Shown: positions 35,347-43,678 of the stretch, one piece after another
How positions within the stretch are numbered: position 1 is the stretch's first letter
Layout: the number at the start of each line of letters is the position of its first letter
Origin: Vibrio sinus
GTDB taxonomy: Bacteria > Pseudomonadota > Gammaproteobacteria > Enterobacterales > Vibrionaceae
DNA length: 64,000 bases
Assembly: GCF_023634645.1 (NCBI RefSeq)
Contig: NZ_JAMKMR010000020.1
Location: forward strand, 25,037-89,036
Direction of reading: 5' to 3'
Notes under the pieces: model-generated
What the model was told of the DNA's origin: nothing
Database searches by the model: none
The model's input: the letters and a program-made list of their open reading frames with translations, nothing else
Made by a program: the position numbers and the translations under genes

Positions 35347-36336
35347 ATGACGACTAAGACAATTTTATTATTATGCGGAGGAGGCTCTGCTGAACATGAA
35401 GTCTCCTTAGTTTCTGCCAACTATGTGCAAGAGCAGTTAAATCTCACCGGTAAGTTTGACGTTATACGAGTAGAAATTCGTAAGACTGGTTGGTTTAATG
35501 ACAACGAGCAGCTTTGTTATCTCGATACGAATACCGCGTCAATCAATTGCTCCACTTCTTCAAAAAAAATCGACTTTGTTATCCCGTGCATTCATGGCTA
35601 TCCAGGGGAAACTGGGGACATCCAATCTATGCTAGAACTTGCGGGTATTCCGTACTTAGGGTGCGGCCCGGAAGCAAGCTCAAACAGTTTTAATAAAATA
35701 ACTTCAAAGCTGTGGTACGACACACTTGGCATACCTAATACGCCATACCTATTTTTAAGCGATAACAATGAAAGCGCAATGCAAAATGCTGAAGATGCCT
35801 TCAAAAAATGGGGTAGTGTGTTTGTTAAAGCCGCACGGCAGGGGTCTTCAGTTGGTTGTTACAAGGTAACGCAACTTGACCAACTTGCTGGCTCGATTAG
35901 CGCTGCGTTTGAATACTCGGATCAAGTTTTAGTTGAAAAAGCGCTAACGCCTCGAGAGCTTGAGGTGGCGGCATATGAAATCGACGGAGAATTATTCATA
36001 ACCAAACCAGGAGAAATTATCGCCCCTGAAGACGGATTCTATTCTTACGACGAAAAATACAGTGAAAGCAGTCACTCGATCACCGAAGTAGAAGCGCAGG
36101 GTCTCACTGAGGTTCAATTGTCGAGTATAAAAAGCCATGCACAAAAAGTGTTTAAGCACCTCAAACTGAGACATTTATCGCGAATAGATTTCTTCTTGCT
36201 AGACAGCGGTGAAATTTATCTCAATGAAGTGAATACCTTCCCTGGTATGACCCCAATTTCAATGTTTCCTAAGATGCTTATCAACAATGGTCACTTGTTC
36301 AGTGAATTCCTAGAATCATGCATATCCGATGGTTAG
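35347..36336 (+). CDS. ddl: D-alanine-D-alanine ligase
   Basis: The 329 residues have the Ddl opening LLLCGGGSAEHEVSLVSANYV, CIHGYPGETGDIQSMLELAGIPYLGCG, the ATP-grasp core and the C-terminal LNEVNTFPGMTPISMFPKML metal and substrate site. It makes the D-Ala-D-Ala dipeptide for peptidoglycan. It stands outside the mur cluster, so it is the isolated (DdlA-like) type, as in other vibrios on the second chromosome. Confidence 0.93.
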   Translation: MTTKTILLLCGGGSAEHEVSLVSANYVQEQLNLTGKFDVIRVEIRKTGWFNDNEQLCYLDTNTASINCSTSSKKIDFVIPCIHGYPGETGDIQSMLELAGIPYLGCGPEASSNSFNKITSKLWYDTLGIPNTPYLFLSDNNESAMQNAEDAFKKWGSVFVKAARQGSSVGCYKVTQLDQLAGSISAAFEYSDQVLVEKALTPRELEVAAYEIDGELFITKPGEIIAPEDGFYSYDEKYSESSHSITEVEAQGLTEVQLSSIKSHAQKVFKHLKLRHLSRIDFFLLDSGEIYLNEVNTFPGMTPISMFPKMLINNGHLFSEFLESCISDG

Positions 36337-36349
36337 GCTTACAGTTTGG

Positions 36350-37312
36350 TTAGCGCCAAGGTTTAATTGATTTGAAGATGATTTTCTCTGACTCAGCTTG
36401 CTCTACATTACCAAGGTATTGGTAGGGCATAGCTGGACTTAACCAGCGCCCAAACACTTGAATATCTTTAGGGTTGAGCCCTTGTTTCGCCAACTCTTTC
36501 ACAGCGCCGATACGGACAGATTGACCAGACAATTTTGTATCGATTCCTAACTTTTCGCCAACTCGCCTCATAACCCGATAGATCGTTGAATCATCCATGA
36601 GATTACTCGCGATGTTTCCATGTTTATCAATGGCTCGAAAGACCGCTCCTTCTTGCAGAGAAATTAAGCTAGTCCAGCGATCCAATGCTTTTTTTGCATT
36701 GTCACTTAGTCGGTAATTTGAATCTCCGATGGCAACATATTGTTCGTCTTCTCTTTGGTGCATGTTTGAAAATACTAACTGTTTCAATTCTGAGCGTTTC
36801 ATTGCACATTCAAACATCACATAGCAAATAGCAAGATCGCGTACTTCTTGTATTGAAGGGGGATTAGAAATAAGTGTTTCTAATTCTTGAATATGATGAA
36901 GCTGAAGTGGTGTAGCTTGTTTGGCATCGCCGTGTTTATTCAGCCTAATTTGAGTCAATATGTTGCGAATTTGAACGTTGGTTGTTGGGTCCTTTTGGTT
37001 AAGTATTCGATGCAGCAACCCTATGGTGACAGCACATCGTCTAACCGTCGCATACTTACGTTTTGTAGCCAGTTTTTCAATATATTGTCTTACCGCAGTA
37101 ATAGAGGCGGGGAGTGGAGTTACATGTTTCTCTTGGCAAAACTCAAGATACAAATTCCAATCTTTAACCATCGCAAGTAAAGAATTTCTCGAATACTCGC
37201 TTTTAGTCAAGTTATCAAGCTCTTCTAGTGTGATTTGCCGTGAAAACACGTTAATTTTATGACTTAGTTCTTCTTGGTTGGTAATTATAGGTATGTTTTT
37301 TCTCATTATCAT
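36350..37312 (-). CDS. Tyrosine recombinase/integrase
   Basis: The 320 residues have an N-terminal SAM-like DNA-binding domain and a C-terminal catalytic domain. The first arginine is in CAMKRSELKQL, the second arginine box is SGQSVRIGAVKELAKQG (glutamine where most members have histidine), then GRWLSPAMPYQYLG with the tryptophan and the nucleophile tyrosine. It is about 1 kb from the dif-like site that holds a filamentous prophage. Such phages normally use host XerC/XerD, so this enzyme is probably not the phage integrase. It could be a remnant of another element or a vibrio-specific recombinase. Confidence 0.8.
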   Translation of the reverse strand: MIMRKNIPIITNQEELSHKINVFSRQITLEELDNLTKSEYSRNSLLAMVKDWNLYLEFCQEKHVTPLPASITAVRQYIEKLATKRKYATVRRCAVTIGLLHRILNQKDPTTNVQIRNILTQIRLNKHGDAKQATPLQLHHIQELETLISNPPSIQEVRDLAICYVMFECAMKRSELKQLVFSNMHQREDEQYVAIGDSNYRLSDNAKKALDRWTSLISLQEGAVFRAIDKHGNIASNLMDDSTIYRVMRRVGEKLGIDTKLSGQSVRIGAVKELAKQGLNPKDIQVFGRWLSPAMPYQYLGNVEQAESEKIIFKSIKPWR

Positions 37313-37418
37313 GCACTATAACTAAGTATTTAATTTACTAATATACTTGATAACATTAGATAAGCAATTATTATTTAATTATAACTAATAAAGTTAACAA
37401 GGCTTAGTAAGAATAATT

Positions 37419-37796
37419 ATGGCTGTTACCCTATACCGTGGCTTTAATCTAAAAACCAGTGGAAGTTCAACCGAAGTCTGGCAAGTTCAAATCAAGGACA
37501 CAACACTTGTTGGGTCATTAAACGCAGTTAAAAAAAGTGTCGATTGGTATGTAGATACCAACTCGATCATTGACCCCCGAGAGTTTGAGAACGTCGGGAA
37601 GCGCAAAGAGGGAGACGAGAAGTCTATGCAAGAAGACTTCAATGGCTTCACTCTTAAAAATGATACTGGAGAACCGAATGCGTGGTATTGCTTCTTTAAC
37701 GGAAGACTGATCAAAGGAAGTAGACTTGCACTTGAGAGGCACATACAGGCATACTTGGTTGCTAAACAAAAAGCATTACAGCAACAGAAGAAGTAA
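37419..37796 (+). CDS. DUF3319-like hypothetical protein
   Basis: This 125-residue soluble protein (TLYRGFNLKTSGSSTEVWQVQIKD at the start, a lysine/glutamine-rich tail) resembles the DUF3319 family of vibrios. It is followed seven bases later by the yciH gene on the same strand, so the two probably form an operon. Function unknown. Confidence 0.6.
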   Translation: MAVTLYRGFNLKTSGSSTEVWQVQIKDTTLVGSLNAVKKSVDWYVDTNSIIDPREFENVGKRKEGDEKSMQEDFNGFTLKNDTGEPNAWYCFFNGRLIKGSRLALERHIQAYLVAKQKALQQQKK

Positions 37797-37802
37797 CGCA
37801 TA

Positions 37803-38114
37803 ATGAGTCTAGTTTATTCTACAGAAGTCGGTCGCATTCAACCTGAAAAAGAAAAAGTTCAACGTCCTAAAGGCGATGGTATTGTCCGCATACAACGCCA
37901 AACTAAAGGCAGAAAAGGAAAAGGCGTTTGCATTGTAACAGGCCTAGATTTGGACGATGCGCCATTAAAACTGTTAGCAGCCGAACTTAAGAAAGCGTGC
38001 GGTTGCGGTGGTTCAGTTAAAGATGGAAACATCGAGATTCAAGGCGACGCCAGAGAAAAAATCCAATCCCACCTAGAAAAGAAAGGTTATAAAGTTAAGT
38101 TCGCTGGCGGGTAA
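37803..38114 (+). CDS. yciH: SUI1/eIF1-family translation factor YciH
   Basis: The 103 residues carry the SUI1 domain (VRIQRQTKGRKGKGVCIVTGL, then LKKACGCGGSVKDGNIEIQGD). YciH is the bacterial relative of eIF1 and influences start-codon choice or stress translation. It is the last chromosomal gene before the prophage attachment site. Confidence 0.92.
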   Translation: MSLVYSTEVGRIQPEKEKVQRPKGDGIVRIQRQTKGRKGKGVCIVTGLDLDDAPLKLLAAELKKACGCGGSVKDGNIEIQGDAREKIQSHLEKKGYKVKFAGG

Positions 38115-38150
38115 TCACCGGTCAACTTACTAAGCTATCAATCTACACGA

Positions 38151-38189
38151 AGCTCTTCTTGTTTCAATTAGTGTTCACACGAAGAGCTC
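38151..38189 (+). terminator. Weak hairpin downstream of yciH
   Basis: AGCTCTTC and GAAGAGCT pair across about 22 bases in the gap between yciH and the phage attachment site. There is no T run; it may serve as a weak terminator. Confidence 0.3.
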
Positions 38190-38349
38190 ATTATCCAATG
38201 ACTTACTACTAATAATTAGAATGAGAATCTATGATTAACAGACTGATTATTAAGTATTTTATGGTAAATGGTTGTTATGTTTAATGATTTGTCTGGAGTA
38301 AGGTTTAGTGATGGAGTAGAAGATAGGTTCGTGATGTTAGATACCCTTA

Positions 38350-38377
38350 ATTTAACATAATCCACATAATACGCACC
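38350..38377 (-). other. Left dif-like attachment site (attL)
   Basis: On the minus strand the site reads XerC-type arm GGTGCGTATTA, centre TGTGGA (6 bp) and XerD-type arm TTATGTTAAAT. This is the layout of Vibrio dif sites used by CTX/VGJ-like phages. It marks the left end of the filamentous prophage, and the last codons of the repressor-like gene run through it. Confidence 0.8.
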
Positions 38378-38720
38378 GAGCTGCGTGAGCGAAATCGGGC
38401 GTCAGAACCAAGGCTAAGCCTGCGCTAGCCATTGATATTGCTCGTAATCCTTGGCCGTTAAACTTTTTTGCAATACTTTCCCACATCGCTTTAACTCTTG
38501 GGTTGTCGTTGCGATCTGCGTGGCAACCTAACAATGCGATCTCTGGATCGATTCCTGATTCCTCTGCTAGAAAAACTGCTTCTGAATCAGATATATATCT
38601 TTTACCTTTACGCATTTCGTAGATTCTAGATGCTGGCAGATTTAAATCGTGGGCAATCTGCTTATCTTGTACGTAATTTTTTGCCTTTTTGTACGTATCT
38701 AATAGCTGACTTTGGTACAT
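38352..38720 (-). CDS. Phage repressor-like protein (DUF3693-like)
   Basis: The 122 residues have an N-terminal helix-turn-helix-like part (QIAHDLNLPASRIYEMRKGKRYISDSEAVFLAEESG), a hydrophobic segment near residue 95 and a short cysteine-rich tail, CVLCGLC. The tail is encoded by the dif core itself, so integration fixes the C-terminus. It is divergent from the replication gene across three operator-like boxes, the position of RstR in CTX-type phages. It is probably the lysogeny regulator; the family name is from memory. Confidence 0.7.
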   Translation of the reverse strand: MYQSQLLDTYKKAKNYVQDKQIAHDLNLPASRIYEMRKGKRYISDSEAVFLAEESGIDPEIALLGCHADRNDNPRVKAMWESIAKKFNGQGLRAISMASAGLALVLTPDFAHAARCVLCGLC

Positions 38721-38758
38721 GTACGATCCTCCGTTTTTTTTATTCTAGCTCATCAGTA

Positions 38759-38816
38759 ACGAAAAATCGTATCTTGCGAATACGATTAATCGTGTTTTAC
38801 GATTACGAAAAATCGT
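38759..38816. promoter_or_regulatory. Three operator-like boxes at 23-bp spacing
   Basis: ACGAAAAATCGT occurs at 38759-38770 and 38805-38816, and ACGATTAATCGT at 38782-38793. The starts are exactly 23 bp apart. The boxes lie between the divergent repressor-like and replication genes and are likely the phage repressor operators. Confidence 0.7.
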
Positions 38817-38865
38817 TATTAAGTAAATCACTCTTGCTGATTAAACTTTGCCAGGAATAAATTTT

Positions 38866-40884
38866 ATGCGTCGTTGGGTTTTAGATTTGGCTACAGGCAA
38901 ACGTGAGCTCGTTCGTTTTGAACCAGTCAGCGTCAACCGCCCGTTCACTGCAAGCTCCTATGATTACCAGTTGGATTTGTCCAAGCCAATCAAAGACCAT
39001 CGTCGTCCAGATTTTCCTCGCGCATTTCTTCTCAATCAAAATCCTGACGACGTGATTTATTCTCACGACGTGTCTGACATTTCGAAAAAAGTTTCGAGCA
39101 ATCCGTGTTTAAGTTTGCCACGAGGCTTTAAACGTAACGGCGAGTTTTGCAAAGACATGCTGCGCGCGTATTCCGATGTGTGTCAGCAAAAAGATTCAGT
39201 TGAAGCCATTCGACAGTTACATGCTGCGCATGCGCGTTTAACTCGTCACGGTTACAGTTCTGCGATGGCCGACGACGACATTCGTCGATTGGCTGATACC
39301 AAGTCGCGCCAGTTTTTAAAATCCGTTAGAACGTTGCCGACCGTTAATGAGCAATTTGAAAAAGTGGTCGAGCTTCTGGCTGATTTGGGTTTGGCATTTA
39401 CCGAAGCTGCCATTAAAAAAGCCACGGACAATGACGAATTGTTCTCGCTGGTTAATCGTGCGCTCGATGAAAACTGGCTCGTTCGTCAGCTTCGTCGTAA
39501 ATGCGCTTATGAAGTTGAGCAAGTGGCTCGTGATTTAGCGCTCGTTCAACGGTCAAAACAGATTTACTGCTCAGATTTTTCGCTTAATCGTCACCGTGAT
39601 CGACGTAACTCCAATGACATCGCATTAGATAATACGGTCGCCTTTGATGAAGATAACCCCGATAACTGGTTTACGTTAAAAGAGCTATCCGACAAATCCG
39701 TTTCAAATCCAAGCCTTAGACGCGGTGAAATGTTCGTCAGATTGCGCGGCTTTGAAGAAATCGCCCAAGAATCTGGCCATGATGCGGTATTCATTACCAC
39801 CACTGCCCCATCCCGCTTTCATGCGGTGTCTAAAGGATCTCTTAATCAAAATTGGATCGATGCTGGCAAACCTGATGCGAAATGTGCCCATCAACACTTA
39901 ATGTCTGTATGGCAGCAGCTTGGTAAAACCTTGGCTCAGCATGATATCAAGCTGTATGGGATGCGCATCGTTGAACCGCATCAAGATGGCACGCCGCATC
40001 ACCATCTTTTGCTGTTTTTGGACCGCAAACACACCAAGTTTGTTGTCTCTGAATTTCGCCGTTTATCGCTTAAAGATTCACCAAAGGAAGCCGGAGCCAG
40101 TCAATATCGCTTCAAATGTGAGCACATTGACTGGTCAAAAGGCTCTGCGGTTGGCTATGTGGCGAAATACGTCAGCAAAAATATAGATGGCGCGCATATA
40201 TCAAGCGATAAAGGCTCAAATCTCAATGGCTTAGACGCGGCAGAACGCGTTGTGACGTGGTCACGTTTAAATAATATCAGACAGTTTCAGTTCATTGGTG
40301 GCCCGTCGGTTACCGTTTGGCGCGAGCTCCGTCGTTTGCGCGAAGAATTTCAAGAGGACGATGCCATGCTCACTGACTTAAGTGAACCTGAACATTTTTT
40401 ATTGGAGAAAGTTCGCCGCTCCGCAGATGAAGGCGACTGGAAAGCATTTTGTTATGCGATGGGTGGTGTGTTGGTCAAAAGAAAAGATCAAACCGTCAAA
40501 GTTCAATACTCAGTTCCCGATACGATTCAGAAACTGCTTGTCTCTGGTGAGTTCACCCCTACCCGTTTTGGCGACATGGCTCAGGCCAGAGTTAACGGAC
40601 TTTTGTTTCGCGACATTTTCTTAGCCACTCGTTTTCGTCGTTGGAAAGTCGAGAACAAAGAGCAGTTCTTGCGGGCTCAGCGCGGAATCATGACTAACGT
40701 GGTCGATTACTTTGATGCGTTAGAGCGCGAGCAAGAATACCAACGCATGGCCGATGAGCGTTATCACGAATACGAGCAATACGTGCAGCGATGCGAAGAG
40801 CTTCAGGCGCTTATTTACTCTGGGCACTTAGAGATTGATGCGTCCAGTTCGGTGGGCGCAGCCCCACCGGACTGGATGCATTAA
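38866..40884 (+). CDS. Phage replication initiation endonuclease (HUH, gpA-like)
   Basis: The 672 residues resemble the P2 gpA/replication gene A family rather than small RstA proteins. The metal-binding HUH site is PHHHLLLF near residue 376 and the catalytic tyrosine motif is VGYVAKYVSKN near residue 435. The enzyme should nick the phage origin to start rolling-circle replication. The start at 38866 has AGGAA nine bases ahead; the frame opens at 38848. It is the first gene of the rightward phage transcript. Confidence 0.85.
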   Translation: MRRWVLDLATGKRELVRFEPVSVNRPFTASSYDYQLDLSKPIKDHRRPDFPRAFLLNQNPDDVIYSHDVSDISKKVSSNPCLSLPRGFKRNGEFCKDMLRAYSDVCQQKDSVEAIRQLHAAHARLTRHGYSSAMADDDIRRLADTKSRQFLKSVRTLPTVNEQFEKVVELLADLGLAFTEAAIKKATDNDELFSLVNRALDENWLVRQLRRKCAYEVEQVARDLALVQRSKQIYCSDFSLNRHRDRRNSNDIALDNTVAFDEDNPDNWFTLKELSDKSVSNPSLRRGEMFVRLRGFEEIAQESGHDAVFITTTAPSRFHAVSKGSLNQNWIDAGKPDAKCAHQHLMSVWQQLGKTLAQHDIKLYGMRIVEPHQDGTPHHHLLLFLDRKHTKFVVSEFRRLSLKDSPKEAGASQYRFKCEHIDWSKGSAVGYVAKYVSKNIDGAHISSDKGSNLNGLDAAERVVTWSRLNNIRQFQFIGGPSVTVWRELRRLREEFQEDDAMLTDLSEPEHFLLEKVRRSADEGDWKAFCYAMGGVLVKRKDQTVKVQYSVPDTIQKLLVSGEFTPTRFGDMAQARVNGLLFRDIFLATRFRRWKVENKEQFLRAQRGIMTNVVDYFDALEREQEYQRMADERYHEYEQYVQRCEELQALIYSGHLEIDASSSVGAAPPDWMH

Positions 40885-40963
40885 TCTCCTTGGACTTGTG
40901 TCAATAACTCCCTTTTTGTTTAGGAAAACACAAGTAAAACACGCAAAAAATAGGAAAAAACTG

Positions 40964-41272
40964 ATGAAAATAGAAGGATTAATACTCGATGAGTCCGACA
41001 TTATTCAAGAATCGAAAGTCAATCGCTCTACGGGTGAAACTCAGCTTACGGGAAAACTTAACCTCATTACCACCAACCCAACCGACACCATCGAGGTCAA
41101 AATCAGCCCCGATTTGTGGGCAAAAGGCGAAGCCGGACCGCTTTTAAAAGGGTTGGTCGGAAAACGTCACCAATTCGACGTGGAATATCGCGAGTTTAGC
41201 TTTGGTAACGATGAAGGTAAGCACGTGTCGCTGAACGGCTTTCATTTGTTTAGCTTGCCGAACGTTAAGTAG
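40964..41272 (+). CDS. Phage single-stranded DNA-binding protein candidate
   Basis: This 102-residue beta-rich soluble protein follows the replication gene, the position of gene V/RstB proteins. It starts MKIEGLILDESDIIQ after an AGGAA box. The family was not recognised from motifs; the role is inferred from order and size. Confidence 0.6.
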   Translation: MKIEGLILDESDIIQESKVNRSTGETQLTGKLNLITTNPTDTIEVKISPDLWAKGEAGPLLKGLVGKRHQFDVEYREFSFGNDEGKHVSLNGFHLFSLPNVK

Positions 41273-41281
41273 GAATGTGCT

Positions 41282-41401
41282 ATGACCGATGCCCAGTTCA
41301 CGCAGCTCATCGAACTTCTAGAGAACTTCCAGTTGATGGTGTTCATTGGGCTGTGCTTTGTGCTGTTTGGCATCGGGCTTTTGTGGGGAGGTCAACGCTA
41401 A
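41282..41401 (+). CDS. Small phage membrane protein, 39 aa
   Basis: The frame has one strong hydrophobic segment (LMVFIGLCFVLFGIGLLWGG) and an AGGAA box. It is nine bases after the previous gene and abuts the next start codon. It resembles the tiny pVII/pIX-type tip proteins of filamentous phages in size and position. Confidence 0.7.
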   Translation: MTDAQFTQLIELLENFQLMVFIGLCFVLFGIGLLWGGQR

Positions 41402-41518
41402 ATGCTGTCTATTGAATTTTTGGTCGGGTCGTTCTCGACAGTTTTTATCCTTGGCTTCGCTTTGTCTAAACAATTTTTGATTTTTAGACGCGCGGTCGAG
41501 ATTTCAACGTCAACTTAA
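41402..41518 (+). CDS. Small phage membrane protein, 38 aa
   Basis: The start codon directly follows the stop codon of the preceding small gene. The protein (MLSIEFLVGSFSTVFILGFAL...) has one membrane helix and a basic stretch (FRRAVEI). It is likely the second minor coat (pIX/pVII-like) protein. Confidence 0.65.
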   Translation: MLSIEFLVGSFSTVFILGFALSKQFLIFRRAVEISTST

Positions 41519-41536
41519 TAATGTGAGGAATACATT

Positions 41537-41764
41537 ATGAACAAACTTAAGCAACATTATGGAAAGTGGTTAGCGGTAGTGACTCCTTTTCTCTTCGCCC
41601 CGATGGCGCATGCCGCTCTCTCTACCGATGCACAAGCCGCGGTGGATGCGGTATCGACGACCGCGTCTGATTTTATCACTGCAGCGTGGGCCATTGCGAT
41701 TGTCTGTGTGGTCGGGTTTACGGGCATCAAGCTGTTCAAGAAAGCGATCACCAAAGCCACTTAA
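41537..41764 (+). CDS. Major coat protein (pVIII-like)
   Basis: The 75 residues consist of a signal peptide ending AHA (residue 26) and a mature part of about 49 residues. The mature part has an acidic N-terminus (LSTDAQAAVDAVSTTASDF), one membrane helix (AAWAIAIVCVVGFTGI) and a lysine-rich C-terminus (KLFKKAITKAT). This is exactly the architecture of filamentous phage major coat proteins, including the basic end that faces the DNA. Confidence 0.88.
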   Translation: MNKLKQHYGKWLAVVTPFLFAPMAHAALSTDAQAAVDAVSTTASDFITAAWAIAIVCVVGFTGIKLFKKAITKAT

Positions 41765-41837
41765 GTACTTCTCTTTTCCTATTTTGGGGCGGTTCGCCGC
41801 CCTTTTCTCTCTTGATTTTGCAGCCAAGGATGGGGTT

Positions 41838-43304
41838 ATGCGCTTATTACTATCGCTGACATTGTTGCTGTACACACCACTTTCCTTTGCTCAAGGTACG
41901 TACGTCGTCGACCGAAATGGCAACAACTTCAACATGGTGCCGCAATGTTGGCCGGGAGTGTCCATTGGCGCGATAATCCAACCCGACTCTATGCCCAGTT
42001 GTAACGATTCAGTGTTTACCCTCGCTGGCCGAGTGTTTCAAGTGACGGCTAGTAATGCTACAGGGGGCAAACTGTCCGTTACAGTAAGGCGCGATGACGG
42101 TCGGTACTTCACAGGCACGATGTCTTACACGGTCACCTCGCAAACGTGTGATGCCCCGATGGAATGGAGTAACGGCCAATGCATCCTGATTCCTGATGAA
42201 GATAAACCGTTTTGTGATAGACGAGAAACACAAGACGCGATTGCCGCTGCTACGGAAGCCTGCGCGCAAACCGAAGGCATATTTTCCTCTTCTTGCTCAA
42301 ATGAGAACGAAACGTTGACCACCAAATGCACTCAGCCCGAATCGTGTGTCATTGGCGACGCGTCTTGGCCAGAATGCATGTCCGACTTTGATCCTACGAC
42401 ACCCTTTAATCCTCCCTCACCCGATTTTAATCCAGGTTCAAGTACCACTGTTGAAAAAGGCGACTCATTTGAGAAACAAGAGCCGGATGCAGTCACGCCC
42501 GATGAGACGACCGATACGGGCGTCTTAGCCGCCATTCAGAACTTAAACCGAGACACTAACGAAGGGTTAAGCTCTTTAGATGGCAATTTGACTCAAGGCT
42601 TTGCTGACATCAACACCGCATTAAATAGCATTGACACCACGAACCATGCTATCGGTCAGTCGATTGTAGACCAAATGAAGCAAGACTACGACATCTACCA
42701 GGGCCAAAAAGAATTGCAGCTTCAAACGACAGGCGCAATTCAAGCCTATGGCGCACAAACTGCCTCCGCTGTAACGGGAACCACTGCCGCCGTCAACAAC
42801 AATACCGATGCGGTTAATGATAATACCGAGGCCATTGGTGAGCTAGGCGACAGGTTAGAGTCCAAGCTCGATGAGCTCAAACCTTGTGAGCCTACCGAAG
42901 CGAATAACTATTGTGAGAATCCCCATGGTTTGCATTCGGGGTTGGTGATGGAAATCATGAGTGACATTGATGAACATTCAACGGCGACCCTCGATGGTTT
43001 GGAATCCTTACTGGTTGGTAAAGCCACCGATATTGCGACTACTCCGCTTACGGGCGAAGTCGAATCCAATATTTCAGGGGTCGTCGATACTGTGATGGCC
43101 GTACTGCCTGACTATGGGAGCTGCTCCGCACTGACATTTAATTTTGGCAGTCGAGCCGTCTCGTTCTCGTGTGATATTTCAGACACCATCAAAACGATGT
43201 TGTCCTTTTTATTTTATGCCTATACCGGGTTGTACTTATTGAATGTGCTGTTTGATGAAGTGACCCCAGTACCGGGCACAAAACGCGCGGCAATGAGGAG
43301 CTAA
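41838..43304 (+). CDS. Minor coat/adsorption protein (pIII-like)
   Basis: The 488-residue protein has a signal peptide (RLLLSLTLLLYTPLSFA), cysteine-rich N-terminal domains, a Pro/Asp/Thr-rich linker near residues 190-225, an asparagine-rich helical middle and a C-terminal membrane segment (MLSFLFYAYTGLYLLNVLF). It occupies the pIII/OrfU position between the major coat protein and Zot. It should bind the host pilus or another receptor. The start at 41838 has a GGATGGGG box; the frame is open upstream. Confidence 0.8.
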   Translation: MRLLLSLTLLLYTPLSFAQGTYVVDRNGNNFNMVPQCWPGVSIGAIIQPDSMPSCNDSVFTLAGRVFQVTASNATGGKLSVTVRRDDGRYFTGTMSYTVTSQTCDAPMEWSNGQCILIPDEDKPFCDRRETQDAIAAATEACAQTEGIFSSSCSNENETLTTKCTQPESCVIGDASWPECMSDFDPTTPFNPPSPDFNPGSSTTVEKGDSFEKQEPDAVTPDETTDTGVLAAIQNLNRDTNEGLSSLDGNLTQGFADINTALNSIDTTNHAIGQSIVDQMKQDYDIYQGQKELQLQTTGAIQAYGAQTASAVTGTTAAVNNNTDAVNDNTEAIGELGDRLESKLDELKPCEPTEANNYCENPHGLHSGLVMEIMSDIDEHSTATLDGLESLLVGKATDIATTPLTGEVESNISGVVDTVMAVLPDYGSCSALTFNFGSRAVSFSCDISDTIKTMLSFLFYAYTGLYLLNVLFDEVTPVPGTKRAAMRS

Positions 43305-43308
43305 TACT

Positions 43309-43677
43309 ATGGCGATTGCACTACTACCCGTGATTTCGAGGATTGCTGGCGCGCTGAGTATCCCAGCCGCTGCAATGTTCTTTGGTAATTTAGCGGCGCA
43401 AATGATCGCTTGGTTCGCGGCCAAAGTCACCAAGCAAGCGGCCATCAATTTGACCATTATCATTTTAGTGATTGGTTTGGCCGCGAGTGTAGCTGCTGGG
43501 ATTTATGCCTTACTGGCTGGAATTTCGTACCTCACCCCACCGTTTCTTTCTGACGCGTTTTCGTTCTTTGTACCGAACAATGCCATTCCTTGTTTTAGTG
43601 CGTGTGTGTCCGCGCGGTTTATTCGATGGGTTTGGGAATGGCAAGTCTACTCGATAATGAAAGTGGCGGGTGTCTAA
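43309..43677 (+). CDS. Minor coat protein (pVI/Ace-like)
   Basis: The 122 residues are very hydrophobic, with two or three membrane segments (IAGALSIPAAAMFFGNLAAQM; LTIIILVIGLAASVAAGIYALL) and a tryptophan-containing C-terminal part. Size, hydrophobicity and position before zot fit pVI/Ace of CTX-like phages. Confidence 0.75.
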   Translation: MAIALLPVISRIAGALSIPAAAMFFGNLAAQMIAWFAAKVTKQAAINLTIIILVIGLAASVAAGIYALLAGISYLTPPFLSDAFSFFVPNNAIPCFSACVSARFIRWVWEWQVYSIMKVAGV

Positions 43678-43678
43678 C

